DNA of 64,000 nucleotides. It comes from Shewanella morhuae. Its GTDB lineage: Bacteria; Pseudomonadota; Gammaproteobacteria; Enterobacterales; Shewanellaceae. Made by a program: the position numbers and the translations under genes. Shown one piece after another: positions 30,181 through 39,257 of this stretch (its first letter is position 1; every line of letters begins with the position of its first letter). The notes beneath the pieces were generated by a model. That model did no database searches. It saw only the letters and a list, made by a program, of their open reading frames with translations, and was not told the DNA's origin. The DNA is taken from assembly GCF_900156405.1 (NCBI RefSeq), contig NZ_FTNN01000010.1, forward strand, positions 96,609 to 160,608, in the 5' to 3' direction.

Positions 30181-30894
30181 TTATTCACGACCCGGTAATT
30201 TTTTCCAGGTGACGGTATCACGTAAATATACCGGTTCAAGCGCATCTACAGTGGTTGCCAAACCAGCTTTTATGCCTATTTCAGCCAGTATCAGCATAGC
30301 GCGTGCATCGGGATATTTCACGGAATTAAGCACTAAAATACCTTCACCGAGGGTGAGTAATTCTGGGTAAGCGTCAAAACCTGTGCCACAACCCACAATT
30401 GGCGCTTGAGTATCGAGCTGAAGTTGCACGTCAGCGGGCGCGCTAACCATTTCTTTACCGATTAAAGTGGCAATACCGTTGATGGCCACAAACTGCCCCC
30501 AATAAACTTCGCCCATGCGTGCATCAATAGTACATAACACTTGCTCAGCTTGATGTTCACGTATCGCCATTTGTGCCATTGCGGCTAAGGTTGAAATACC
30601 AATGACAGGTATATCTAAACCCAGTGCCAAACCTTGAGTCATGCTGGTACAAATACGGATGCCCGTAAAGCTGCCGGGGCCTCGACCGTAGGCAATTGCA
30701 GCCACTTTATCTACGCTAATACCTGCTTGTTTAAGCACTGAATCGACCATAGGTAACAAGCGCTGGCTGTGTTCACGTGGGGCGTCGGCAAGTTCAGCAT
30801 AAATCTGACCTTGATATTGCAGTGCCGCGGAGCAAGATTCAGTACAAGTATCTAGGGCCAAAATACAAGCTGGGTGTTCGTGTGTTATTGTCAT
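30181..30894 (-). CDS. tsaB: tRNA threonylcarbamoyladenosine biosynthesis protein TsaB
   Basis: An ASKHA-fold partner of TsaD, 237 residues, needed for the t6A modification at position 37 of ANN-reading tRNAs. Family stretches: ILALDTCTESCSAAL, EHSQRLLPMVDSVL and AYGRGPGSFTGIRICTSMTQGLAL. Its length matches E. coli TsaB (YeaZ). Confidence 0.95.
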   Translation of the reverse strand: MTITHEHPACILALDTCTESCSAALQYQGQIYAELADAPREHSQRLLPMVDSVLKQAGISVDKVAAIAYGRGPGSFTGIRICTSMTQGLALGLDIPVIGISTLAAMAQMAIREHQAEQVLCTIDARMGEVYWGQFVAINGIATLIGKEMVSAPADVQLQLDTQAPIVGCGTGFDAYPELLTLGEGILVLNSVKYPDARAMLILAEIGIKAGLATTVDALEPVYLRDTVTWKKLPGRE

Positions 30895-31232
30895 TTCAAA
30901 ACCGGATAGCGGGCAAAATATCGCATCAAATTAACTGTTGTTGTATTTTGCGAATATGCCATGAGGAAACTGACGCAAATAATAACATCAAATCCCCGAA
31001 AACAAAGGCCTATACACGCAACTCCATTAAAATAACGCTCGGATAACATGCAGCTGCAAGCGAGCACGAGAGTAATAAGTGTGATCTAAGTCAATGATCA
31101 ATAAACCCGTTCCCCATTATCATTCTTTTAGGAAACATTTTTCTCTTTGATTGTCAGAGCAGACAAGTATAAATTGAAGCCATCCCTTGCCATTGTACGA
31201 TTGCATTAACCCGCCTTCGATAAGGAAAACCC
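30895..31232. other. Divergent intergenic region between tsaB and hemB
   Basis: About 340 bases of AT-rich DNA without a gene. A partial CRP-like site, TGTGATCTAAGTCAAT, lies at 31079-31094; its left half is perfect and its right half poor. The hemB ribosome site is ATAAGGAAAACCC. Confidence 0.35.
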
Positions 31233-32216
31233 ATGTTAAACACTCCTCCATTACGTCGTCTAAGACGCTTACGTAGCTCAGAAGCCATGCGCGATCTGCT
31301 GCGCGAAACACATATTTCACTGAGCGATCTTATTCATCCCCTATTTATTGAAGAGCACATCACCCACGCAGTGCCCATTTCAACGCTTCCTGGCATTAGC
31401 CGTTTACCTGAAAGTGCACTGGCAGAAGAAGTTCGCGAACTATATGCACTTGGGATCCGCTATGTAATGCCCTTTGGTATATCCCATACTAAAGATGATA
31501 AAGGCAGTGACACGTGGAACGACGATGGTCTACTCGCCCGCATGGTGCGTACCATTAAAGCTGCCGTACCAGAGATGATGGTGATCCCCGATATTTGTTT
31601 TTGTGAATACACTGATCACGGTCATTGTGGCGTGGTACACAATAATGAAGTCTGTAACGATCTCACTGTTGAGAATTTAGTCAAACAATCAATCACCGCC
31701 GCTACAGCAGGCGCCGATATGCTAGCGCCATCAGCTATGATGGACGGCCAAGTTAAGGCGATTCGCCAAGGTCTCGATGCCGCAGGGTTTGAGCATGTGG
31801 CGATTCTAGCCCACTCGGCAAAATTCGCCTCTTCCTTCTATGGCCCTTTTAGAGCCGCAGTAGATTGTGAACTCAGCGGTAATCGCAAGGGATACCAGCT
31901 TGATTATGCCAACGGCCGCCAAGCCCTGTTAGAAGCATCATTAGATGAAGCCGAAGGCGCCGATATCCTGATGGTTAAACCTGGTACACCTTATTTGGAT
32001 GTACTTAGCCGCTTAAGACAAGAAACTCATCTGCCACTCGCTGCCTATCAAGTCGGCGGTGAATATGCAGGTATTAAGTTTGCCGCCCTTGCTGGTGCTT
32101 TAGATGAGCGCGCAGTGGTCACTGAAACCTTTATTGGTTTAAAGCGTGCTGGGGCGGATCTAATTGTTAGCTATTACACTAAACAATATGCCCAGTGGTT
32201 AGCTGAAAGCCGTTAA
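31233..32216 (+). CDS. hemB: Delta-aminolevulinic acid dehydratase (porphobilinogen synthase)
   Basis: This enzyme condenses two 5-aminolevulinate molecules to porphobilinogen, the first common tetrapyrrole step. 327 residues. The metal-binding stretch DICFCEYTDHGHCGVV has the cysteines of a zinc-type enzyme. The two active-site lysines are expected in HSAKFASSFYGPFR and MVKPGTPYLD. A single-gene unit with a strong terminator. Confidence 0.97.
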   Translation: MLNTPPLRRLRRLRSSEAMRDLLRETHISLSDLIHPLFIEEHITHAVPISTLPGISRLPESALAEEVRELYALGIRYVMPFGISHTKDDKGSDTWNDDGLLARMVRTIKAAVPEMMVIPDICFCEYTDHGHCGVVHNNEVCNDLTVENLVKQSITAATAGADMLAPSAMMDGQVKAIRQGLDAAGFEHVAILAHSAKFASSFYGPFRAAVDCELSGNRKGYQLDYANGRQALLEASLDEAEGADILMVKPGTPYLDVLSRLRQETHLPLAAYQVGGEYAGIKFAALAGALDERAVVTETFIGLKRAGADLIVSYYTKQYAQWLAESR

Positions 32217-32242
32217 TTACGTTTCTGATTAATAAAGCGCAT

Positions 32243-32274
32243 AAAAAAATGCCACTTTAGCAGTGGCATTTTTT
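32243..32274. terminator. Bidirectional terminator between hemB and msrBA
   Basis: AAAAAATGCCACT / AGTGGCATTTTTT with a 5-base loop. An outer pair, AGCGCATAAA (32236-32245) and TTTATGCGCT (32283-32292), nests around it, making a larger palindrome between the convergent genes. Confidence 0.9.
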
Positions 32275-32300
32275 ATTTAACATTTTATGCGCTAAATAGC

Positions 32301-33206
32301 TTACGCCTTTTGTAATTCCGCAAATAACGCTTTAATTTTCTCGACCTTAGGCCGCACGACCATTTGGCAATAAGGCTGCTCGCCGTGTAAGGCAAAGTAA
32401 TCGTTATGATAATTTTCAGCAGGATAAAAAGTATCAAATGCTGACACTTGGGTCACTATTGGCGCATCAAACACTTTTGCCGCCTCCAATTTAGCCAGCA
32501 TTGCAGTGATTTGATCTATCTGCTCAGCATTGTGGGTAAACACCACAGAACGATATTGTGGACCTTTATCATTACCTTGGCGGTTAAGTGTGGTCGGATC
32601 GTGGCTCTCAAAAAAGACCTGCAACAAGGTTGTAAAATCAATTTCCTCTGGGTTGAACTCGATATGCACAACCTCTGCATGGCCAGTTTGGCCCGAGCAA
32701 ACGGATTTATAATCGGCATCATGGGCTTCACCGCCAGCATAACCTGAGGTGACATTTACTACGCCTTTCAAATTGTTAAAAATCGCTTCAACGCACCAGA
32801 AACAACCCGCACCAAAAGTTGCAAAGCTATTTGATGCTTGCTCAACAGCATCATCCATCCCTTTGAATACCATAGAAACGGAGTTAACACAATGACGAAT
32901 ATTGTTAGGTGTTAACATCTCACCTTCAAATACATGGCCTAAGTGACCACCGCATTGGCTGCAGACAATTTCGGTTCTGCGCCCGTCGGCGTCGATATTA
33001 CGAGTCACTGCGCCGGCTATCTCATCATCAAAAGCTGGCCAGCCACAATGGGCATTAAATTTATGCTCGGAACGATACAGAGGCGCATGGCATTTTTTGC
33101 ATAAATACAAACCCTTAGCATCATGATCATAATACTCACCACTAAAGGGGCGCTCAGTGCCTTTCTCTTCGATAACATAGTGTTCAAAATCGGTCAGTTT
33201 ATTCAT
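32301..33206 (-). CDS. msrBA: Bifunctional methionine sulfoxide reductase, MsrB-MsrA fusion
   Basis: A 301-residue fusion that repairs both epimers of methionine sulfoxide. Residues about 1-140 are MsrB: zinc ligands CKKC and CSQC and the catalytic Cys in IRHCVNS. Residues about 148-301 are MsrA: catalytic motif GAGCFWC and VTSGYAGG. The order B then A is less common than A then B. No signal peptide, so cytosolic. The start follows GAAAGGGCACTAAT on the minus strand. Confidence 0.95.
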   Translation of the reverse strand: MNKLTDFEHYVIEEKGTERPFSGEYYDHDAKGLYLCKKCHAPLYRSEHKFNAHCGWPAFDDEIAGAVTRNIDADGRRTEIVCSQCGGHLGHVFEGEMLTPNNIRHCVNSVSMVFKGMDDAVEQASNSFATFGAGCFWCVEAIFNNLKGVVNVTSGYAGGEAHDADYKSVCSGQTGHAEVVHIEFNPEEIDFTTLLQVFFESHDPTTLNRQGNDKGPQYRSVVFTHNAEQIDQITAMLAKLEAAKVFDAPIVTQVSAFDTFYPAENYHNDYFALHGEQPYCQMVVRPKVEKIKALFAELQKA

Positions 33207-33568
33207 ATTAGTGCCCTTTCAACTCACGTCGTTGTCTATTTCGATACTCTTTGATTAAGGAGCAAATTCATTAGGAAGTTAAAAATAAGACCTACTCCAA
33301 GCAAGATTTATTGCAGTTGCCTTCAAAACGCTTATGTTAAGCGCGCCAATGGCAATAAATTCAATGCACCATACTAACGGGTTTAGCGGCTAAAATCTTG
33401 CCGTTCAAGCAAGGCCTAATATAAGTCTTGATGTCGTCGATTGTATAAGCGATGAAAAATACAGCAGTTGCTACCACTCACCCGCGCTGAGTATTTGCAC
33501 CTACTCCAGCGCACGGCTACACTTGCTGCGGGTCAAATTATAACTATATATAATAAGTAGAAATTTAA
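33207..33568. other. Intergenic region between msrBA and the 2OG oxygenase gene
   Basis: About 360 bases between divergent genes. I see no reading frame, RNA gene or strong palindrome; it should contain two promoters. Confidence 0.35.
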
Positions 33569-34408
33569 ATGAAATTAGAAACCATTGATTACCGCGCTGA
33601 AAATAGTGCTCAACAATTTGTTGAATCACTAAGGGAAACAGGCTTTGGTGTTTTATCGAATCATCCGATTGATAAACGCTTAGTTGAAGATATCTATACC
33701 GAGTGGCAAGCCTTCTTTAATTCAGACGCTAAACACGACTATATGTTTAAAAAAGAAACCCACGACGGTTTCTTTCCTGCATCAATTTCTGAAACTGCCA
33801 AAGGCAACACAATCAAAGATATTAAAGAGTATTACCACGTGTATCCTTGGGGCCGAATTCCCGATTCGCTGCGCGCCAATATTCTTGCCTATTACCAAAA
33901 AGCCAACGCGCTGGCCGCTGAATTATTAGAGTGGATTGAAACCTACTCACCAGACGATGTAAAAGCTAAGTTTTCAATACCATTGCCTGAGATGATTGCC
34001 AATAGCCAAAAAACCTTATTACGCATTCTGCACTACCCACCGATGACGGGCAGTGAAGAAATGGGCGCCATTCGCGCCGCGGCTCATGAGGATATAAACC
34101 TTATCACTGTACTACCTGCAGCCAATGAGCCAGGGCTACAAGTGAAAGCTAAAGATGGTACTTGGTTAGATGTTCCCAGTGATTTTGGCAGCATTATTAT
34201 CAATATCGGCGACATGCTACAAGAAGCCTCTGGCGGTTATTTCCCATCAACTTCACACCGCGTAATTAACCCAGAGGGCGCAGATAAAACCAAAGCACGG
34301 ATTTCACTACCATTATTCTTGCATCCCAATCCTGCCGTTGTGCTGTCAGAGCGTTATACCGCCGACAGTTATCTGATGGAAAGACTGCGCGAACTCGGGG
34401 TTATCTAA
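33569..34408 (+). CDS. 2-oxoglutarate/Fe(II)-dependent oxygenase, isopenicillin N synthase-like
   Basis: A 279-residue member of the non-haem iron oxygenases. The iron triad is HxD in AAHEDINLIT and His in TSHRVINP; the 2-oxoglutarate anchor RxS is in KARISLPLF. The N-terminal DIOX_N part includes GFGVLSNHPI. The substrate is unknown; no peptide synthetase or antibiotic gene is nearby. A single-gene unit with its own terminator. Confidence 0.9.
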   Translation: MKLETIDYRAENSAQQFVESLRETGFGVLSNHPIDKRLVEDIYTEWQAFFNSDAKHDYMFKKETHDGFFPASISETAKGNTIKDIKEYYHVYPWGRIPDSLRANILAYYQKANALAAELLEWIETYSPDDVKAKFSIPLPEMIANSQKTLLRILHYPPMTGSEEMGAIRAAAHEDINLITVLPAANEPGLQVKAKDGTWLDVPSDFGSIIINIGDMLQEASGGYFPSTSHRVINPEGADKTKARISLPLFLHPNPAVVLSERYTADSYLMERLRELGVI

Positions 34409-34468
34409 GCCTTAAAAACGGCTATAAAACCTGAATTAATCCCAGAGACAGTCAAGGATTAAGCAATT

Positions 34469-34492
34469 GAAGCGCCCTCGGGCGCTTTTTTT
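34469..34492 (+). terminator. Rho-independent terminator after the 2OG oxygenase gene
   Basis: AAGCGCCCTCGGGCGCTTTTTTTA: a compact GC stem followed by seven T residues. Confidence 0.9.
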
Positions 34493-34556
34493 ATGATATT
34501 TGTCACCTTCAAGGTAGAATAGCCGCTCTTTAAGTTATTTAGGACAAGGCGTTATC

Positions 34557-35495
34557 ATGGCAATTCAGTGGTATCCAGGGCATATGCACAAAGCACGCAA
34601 AGAGATTGAAGAGGCAATGCCTCAGGTCGATCTTGTTATCGAAGTGCTGGACGCGCGTATCCCCTACAGTAGCGAAAACCCCATGGTGACTCAGCTTAGA
34701 GGCGACAAACCTTGTATTAAACTGCTGAATAAATCTGATCTGGCTGATCCTGAGATCACCGCGCAATGGATTGAATACTTAGAGCGTGAGCAAGGCGTTA
34801 AGGCAACCGCAATCACTACACTGCAAGCGGCTATGGTGAAAAAAATCCCTGATATCTGCCGCAAGTTAGTGCCAAGTCGCGATAAAACTGAAAAAGATAT
34901 TCGCACTATGATAATGGGCATTCCCAACGTAGGTAAATCCACCATCATCAACACCTTGGCTGGCCGTGTCATCGCTAAAACCGGTAACGAACCCGCAGTG
35001 ACCAAAACCCAACAACGCATCAATTTGCGTAACGGTATCGTGCTATCGGACACCCCAGGTATTTTGTGGCCCAAAGTAGATAACGAAGCCAGTAGTTATC
35101 GTCTCGCCGTCACGGGTGCCATCAAAGATACGGCGATGGAATATGAAGATGTGGCCCTGTTCGCCGCGAAGTATTTCTTAACCGCCTATCCCAAAGAGAT
35201 TTGTGAGCGTTACAACCTCAGCGAATTACCCAAAGATGATGTGGCTTTACTTGAAGCGATTGGCCGTAAACGTGGCGCCCTGCGTCCCGGTGGTCGTATT
35301 GATATGCACAAAGCATCTGAATTATTACTGCATGAATACCGCTCAGGAAAAATCGGTTTACTCTCATTAGAAACGCCTGCGATGGCCGAGATTGAGAAGA
35401 TTGAAGTCGCCCGTGTTTTGGCCATAAAAGAAGCAGAGAAAGAGGCTAAACTGGCTAATGAGCGGCTTAAACGTTCAGGCAAACGCCACGATTAA
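34557..35495 (+). CDS. rbgA: Ribosome biogenesis GTPase YlqF/RbgA
   Basis: A circularly permuted GTPase, 312 residues, acting in 50S subunit assembly. The motif order is G4 (NKSDLAD), then G1 (GIPNVGKSTIIN), then G3 (DTPG), as expected for permuted GTPases; a helical C-terminal domain follows. It opens MAIQWYPGHMHKARKEIEEA, characteristic of YlqF. Confidence 0.94.
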   Translation: MAIQWYPGHMHKARKEIEEAMPQVDLVIEVLDARIPYSSENPMVTQLRGDKPCIKLLNKSDLADPEITAQWIEYLEREQGVKATAITTLQAAMVKKIPDICRKLVPSRDKTEKDIRTMIMGIPNVGKSTIINTLAGRVIAKTGNEPAVTKTQQRINLRNGIVLSDTPGILWPKVDNEASSYRLAVTGAIKDTAMEYEDVALFAAKYFLTAYPKEICERYNLSELPKDDVALLEAIGRKRGALRPGGRIDMHKASELLLHEYRSGKIGLLSLETPAMAEIEKIEVARVLAIKEAEKEAKLANERLKRSGKRHD

Positions 35496-35513
35496 TCAAT
35501 GAGCAGTTGAGCA

Positions 35514-35547
35514 GTAAGCCAGTATGTTCAATGTGCTGGCTTTTTTA
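35514..35547 (+). terminator. Rho-independent terminator after rbgA
   Basis: AAGCCAG ... CTGGCTT stem with a loop of about 14 bases, followed by six T residues. Confidence 0.7.
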
Positions 35548-35586
35548 TTACGAGATATTTAGCAATATATAAGCGTTAACTCACCG

Positions 35587-36069
35587 TTATTTTGGTGTGC
35601 TTGATACAAGATTATTAAGCAAGGTATCCATGCTCTGCTCTAATAAATCTAGCACTAATTCAAAACCTTCTGCACCACCGTAGTAAGGGTCCGGCACCTC
35701 ACTGACTTGCGTATTACCGTAAGCAAGCATTAGCTGTAATTTATGCTGATACTCGAGCGGGCAACGATACCGCAGATCCGCTAAATTGGCCTTATCCGCC
35801 GCAAGAATTAAATCAAAATGCTCAAAATCAGCATCTACAATCTGCCGAGCCCGCATTCCTTCAAAACTAAAACCACGCATTTTACCCGCGGCAATAGCAC
35901 GACTATCGGGTTTATCGCCTTGGTGATAGCCCATAATACCAGCAGAATCCACCTCAATATTCAGCCTGCGCTGCGCAATCTTAGCGCGGCACACTGCTTC
36001 TGCAGTAGGTGAGCGACAGATATTGCCCATACACACCATTAATATGCGTTGCACTCTTGCTTGCTTCAT
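35587..36069 (-). CDS. Low-molecular-weight protein-tyrosine phosphatase
   Basis: About 160 residues. The P-loop CX5R(S/T) is VCMGNICRSPTAEAV and the general-acid Asp is in VPDPYYGGAEGFE. Such phosphatases often act on bacterial tyrosine kinases of capsule clusters, but no kinase gene is near, so the partner is unknown. The start at 36069 (MKQARVQR) is preferred; an in-frame ATG lies 24 bases upstream. Confidence 0.9.
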   Translation of the reverse strand: MKQARVQRILMVCMGNICRSPTAEAVCRAKIAQRRLNIEVDSAGIMGYHQGDKPDSRAIAAGKMRGFSFEGMRARQIVDADFEHFDLILAADKANLADLRYRCPLEYQHKLQLMLAYGNTQVSEVPDPYYGGAEGFELVLDLLEQSMDTLLNNLVSSTPK

Positions 36070-36219
36070 TATCTTGTATACCTCTATCGTCAAAGCGCTT
36101 TTACAGCCATCATAAAGTGATGGGATGTCGTTTGAGCCTAGATTATCAATCTAAGACAACATAAAACTGACTTCATAAGCATAATTTTGATAAATAGTCG
36201 CGAGTCAATCTATGCTCGA

Positions 36220-37128
36220 CTATTGAATGTTATTTGTAGTCACATCACTGCGTATTCGTAAAAAACTCGCGAAACGGGGCAAGCCGTTCACTGTAAGGCC
36301 TAGATATTTATAGGTAATAGTCACGCCCAATTCGGGGGGATGTTGACGCTGTGCAAGACTAAAACCAGTGCCAATACTAAAAACTCGCCCATCTGGTGTT
36401 TGTACTCGCAATGCGCCCATCTGCCCTGCAAATTGGCCTTTACCCGGAATGTGGGCAATGACTATAGCTTCAGCATCATAATAAGGTTTTAACTTCATCA
36501 AATTAGGGTTACGGCCAATCATATACATTGCAGAACTGCGATGGAGCATTAATCCTTCAGCACCTTTAGCCACAAGGGTATCCAGTTTTTGATACAAAGC
36601 CTCAAGACTTGCTAATTGGAACTGCTTTATGACTTCAAGGTAATTCGATTTACCGCTCAGTTTGGCCTGCGCAAATTGATAACGACTATTGAAGTCACCA
36701 CCCGCCTTTGGTACATCAAATATCATAAACCGTACCTTGCGCCAATCTTCCTCATTAGCAACACTTTGCCGGATTAAACTCGACATGGCTTCAAACTGAC
36801 CTCGACCGAGCCATAATTCACCGTCTAAAGGATAATCCGGAAAATTCGCAGTAAACCAAGTAGGCGCAGCAATAACATAACCTTGTCGAGTGAATAATGC
36901 CTTACCGTTCCAGTAACCTCGAACTCCGTCGAGTTTTTCACTGATCAAAAAATCTTTAATATTAATGTCTTGCTGTACTTTATCACCATCAAACACGGTT
37001 GCCAGTTGTATTGGCGGCGACACTTGTACAGCCGAAAAAGCAGGCAAACACTGAAACAAGCTAAATAGCAGAGTAAAGACATACCACCTAAGCGATGAGT
37101 AATATGTTAAATATTGTAACTTTTTCAT
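36220..37128 (-). CDS. Exported minimal ATP-dependent DNA ligase (LigE type)
   Basis: About 302 residues with an N-terminal hydrophobic signal (about 12-32, ending AFSA). The adenylation motif KxDG is in ISEKLDGVRGYWNGK; motif III-like FMIFDVPKAG and motif IV/V EGLMLHRSS ... LMKLKPYYDAEAIV are present, and a small OB domain closes the protein. Nucleotidyltransferase plus OB domain only, plus a signal peptide, define the LigE group known from Haemophilus, Neisseria and Vibrio, proposed to act in the periplasm. The substrate in Shewanella is unproven. Confidence 0.88.
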   Translation of the reverse strand: MKKLQYLTYYSSLRWYVFTLLFSLFQCLPAFSAVQVSPPIQLATVFDGDKVQQDINIKDFLISEKLDGVRGYWNGKALFTRQGYVIAAPTWFTANFPDYPLDGELWLGRGQFEAMSSLIRQSVANEEDWRKVRFMIFDVPKAGGDFNSRYQFAQAKLSGKSNYLEVIKQFQLASLEALYQKLDTLVAKGAEGLMLHRSSAMYMIGRNPNLMKLKPYYDAEAIVIAHIPGKGQFAGQMGALRVQTPDGRVFSIGTGFSLAQRQHPPELGVTITYKYLGLTVNGLPRFASFLRIRSDVTTNNIQ

Positions 37129-37413
37129 GTGAGTCATTCCTTTGCTCGCTTCTAGTATTGCTCCAACATCAAGCTTAGATCGAACAACTAAAATTGCATC
37201 AAAATAACCACAAAAATCACTAACCCACTAAGTTAACAAAGAATGTTAACCATCAATTTGCTCAGTTAAGTGTTTATACGCTTATGAACTCAGGCTATAC
37301 TGCGGCGCAATTTATTAACTTGGTCAAATGTTACAAACGGGTATTTTTTGCTTGATTGCTCTTATTTGAACCAGCAAAGTCTCAGCGCTTTGGCGCTAAT
37401 GTTAATTGGAAAC

Positions 37414-37788
37414 ATGATGAAACCAGCCAACAATCACGGCATTAAACGCATTGTCAGAGCTACAGGCTTTTCAATGAAGGGCTTAAAATCGGCTTGGATA
37501 CACGAAGCCGCCTTTAGACAGGAATTAATCTTAGCAATCGTGATGTTACCTGTGGCGCTGTGGGTCAATATCAGTACGATTGAACGCCTAATGCTGATTC
37601 TAACGTTATTTATCGTATTGATTGTAGAATTGCTCAACTCGGCGATTGAAGCCGTGGTTGATAGGGTTGGTAGCGAAATCCACCCACTCAGCGGCCAAGC
37701 CAAAGACATAGCATCGGCAGCCGTTTTTATGAGTCTTGCGCTGTGCGGGTTAACTTGGCTGGTCGTATTGACGCCTCTGGTGCTCTAA
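37414..37788 (+). CDS. dgkA: Diacylglycerol kinase
   Basis: A small integral membrane kinase, 124 residues, that recycles diacylglycerol to phosphatidic acid. Three hydrophobic helices; the active-site stretches HEAAFRQE and VELLNSAIEAVVDRVG are typical of DgkA. The start is set by GGAAAC before the ATG at 37414; the frame is open upstream to 37348, which would make it too long for the family (E. coli 122 residues). Confidence 0.94.
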   Translation: MMKPANNHGIKRIVRATGFSMKGLKSAWIHEAAFRQELILAIVMLPVALWVNISTIERLMLILTLFIVLIVELLNSAIEAVVDRVGSEIHPLSGQAKDIASAAVFMSLALCGLTWLVVLTPLVL

Positions 37789-37809
37789 CACCGACGTTTA
37801 GACCGATGT

Positions 37810-38679
37810 TTAGATAGTCGCATGAGCAAACACTGAGCCATCGTCCTTTAAAAAGCCGATGGCTTGTTTTATTTGAGCTAAGCGATCGTTTTCCGCCCAA
37901 TAAGCCACATACACATTACGTGAAATCGCATTTGCGCCATTAACAAGATGTAATTCACCGCGGCGCAAAGCATGCTGTACTAGATGCTCAGGCAAAAATG
38001 CACAGCCGCCATTATTTAAAATAAAATCTAAAGCAATACTCGCCGAACTGGTGTGGAGTGTAGGCACCGGCAATGAAGCATACTCCTGCGCATGGACAAT
38101 ATTAAACGCCGTTCCCCAATCTACTTTCACATACTGTCCCGCCACAACGGCATCGACGCTTTGATCGTTAATACTCGACACTAACAGCAGATTAATTTGT
38201 CCCAGTTGCTGTAATTCAAATTGTTCTAGTTTTGGGGGATCAAATGAAATCGCGATATCAAGAGTACGATCCATTAATTGGCGCGTCATCGCATTGGTCG
38301 GTAAGACTTCTGTGCGCAGTGCAACGCCAGGCAACCCCACATGCAATCCTTGTAAATAACCCTGCAGATAGGCGTCCCAAATATTCGGCCCTGCGCCAAT
38401 AGCAAGCTGAGTCGATTGTAACTGACTTAAGGAAACATCTTGTTTAGCCCGCTCCCACGCCGTCAGTACCGCCTCAGCGTGGCCGAGCATACGCTCGCCC
38501 GCTGGCGTAGGTTGAATATTATTGCGTTGACGCTCGAATAACGCGACACCCAAGATACTTTCAAGTTGCTTAACCCGAAAACTCACCGCACTGCGAGTCA
38601 AATAAAGGTTTTCTGCCGCTTTACCAAAATGGCGAGTACGGGAGACTTCAAGAAAGGTTTTTAGTAAATCAGTATCCAT
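37810..38679 (-). CDS. hdfR: LysR-family regulator HdfR
   Basis: A 289-residue LysR-type regulator. The N-terminal winged helix MDTDLLKTFLEVSRTRHFGKAAENLYLTRSAVSFR closely resembles E. coli HdfR, a repressor of the flagellar master operon in that species. It is divergent from a maoP homologue, exactly as in E. coli, which supports orthology. A 16-base palindrome in the shared intergenic region is a likely operator. Whether it controls motility in Shewanella is unknown. Confidence 0.85.
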   Translation of the reverse strand: MDTDLLKTFLEVSRTRHFGKAAENLYLTRSAVSFRVKQLESILGVALFERQRNNIQPTPAGERMLGHAEAVLTAWERAKQDVSLSQLQSTQLAIGAGPNIWDAYLQGYLQGLHVGLPGVALRTEVLPTNAMTRQLMDRTLDIAISFDPPKLEQFELQQLGQINLLLVSSINDQSVDAVVAGQYVKVDWGTAFNIVHAQEYASLPVPTLHTSSASIALDFILNNGGCAFLPEHLVQHALRRGELHLVNGANAISRNVYVAYWAENDRLAQIKQAIGFLKDDGSVFAHATI

Positions 38680-38710
38680 AAAAATTCTTGACCAACATAG
38701 ACAAATTTTT

Positions 38711-38726
38711 TTGATTTATAAATCAA
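38711..38726. promoter_or_regulatory. Palindromic candidate operator between hdfR and maoP
   Basis: TTGATTTATAAATCAA is a perfect palindrome in the 108-base divergent region. LysR regulators usually bind such interrupted dyads near their own gene. The N6 spacing does not fit FNR (N4). Assignment to HdfR is inference. Confidence 0.5.
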
Positions 38727-38787
38727 TAATACTAGCCAATACTCCAGTTGCAAATCTTTGTGTATCAAAAACCAGAAGGTAACTGCC

Positions 38788-39237
38788 ATGTCTGAACAGA
38801 CTTTTCTAAGCGCTAACAAGGGTTCTGAGACGTTTAACGGCTCAGCTACTGTAAGTTTTAACTCTCAAAAACGTTTTTACGATGATGCTAATTTCCCCAA
38901 AGGCTTTAAACGCAGCGGTGATTTCACCAATAAAGAAGCTGAACTTCTTGAATTGTATGGGCATGCGATGAAGAATTTAGCCGAAGGTAAAACCTTACCT
39001 TGTACCGCTGAAGAAGCCCAATTTGTCGAAGTCGCCAAAGGAAATATCGCGCCCAGTAGCTTGTTAGAACAGATCTGGGTAAAGTATCGCAGGCTCGCCA
39101 TGGGGAAGCCCTTTTATGCCGTGGTTGGTACAGTGCATTTGCCTGCAACCAAGCCCGAAATAGAACTCGAAGCCGATGCTGTATTTGATATTGAAGATGA
39201 TGTTCAGGATGAACCTGAACCTGAGGATAAAGAATGA
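38788..39237 (+). CDS. maoP: MaoP family protein (macrodomain Ori organisation)
   Basis: About 149 residues. The core QKRFYDDANFPKGFKRSGDFTNKEAELLELYG matches E. coli YifE/MaoP (RYFDNKHYPRGFSRHGDFT...), known to organise the Ori macrodomain through the site maoS. An acidic C-terminal tail (DIEDDVQDEPEPEDKE) is present. The start at 38788 follows AAGGTAACTGCC. It is about 30 residues longer than the E. coli protein, at both ends. Confidence 0.88.
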   Translation: MSEQTFLSANKGSETFNGSATVSFNSQKRFYDDANFPKGFKRSGDFTNKEAELLELYGHAMKNLAEGKTLPCTAEEAQFVEVAKGNIAPSSLLEQIWVKYRRLAMGKPFYAVVGTVHLPATKPEIELEADAVFDIEDDVQDEPEPEDKE

Positions 39238-39257
39238 TAATTAAGGTTTGCTACTAA

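Noticed and set aside
31079..31094. CRP site upstream of hemB
   Set aside because: Only the TGTGA half matches; the other half is poor, so it is mentioned but not called as a site.
38711..38726. FNR site between hdfR and maoP
   Set aside because: Half-sites TTGAT and ATCAA are separated by six bases rather than four.
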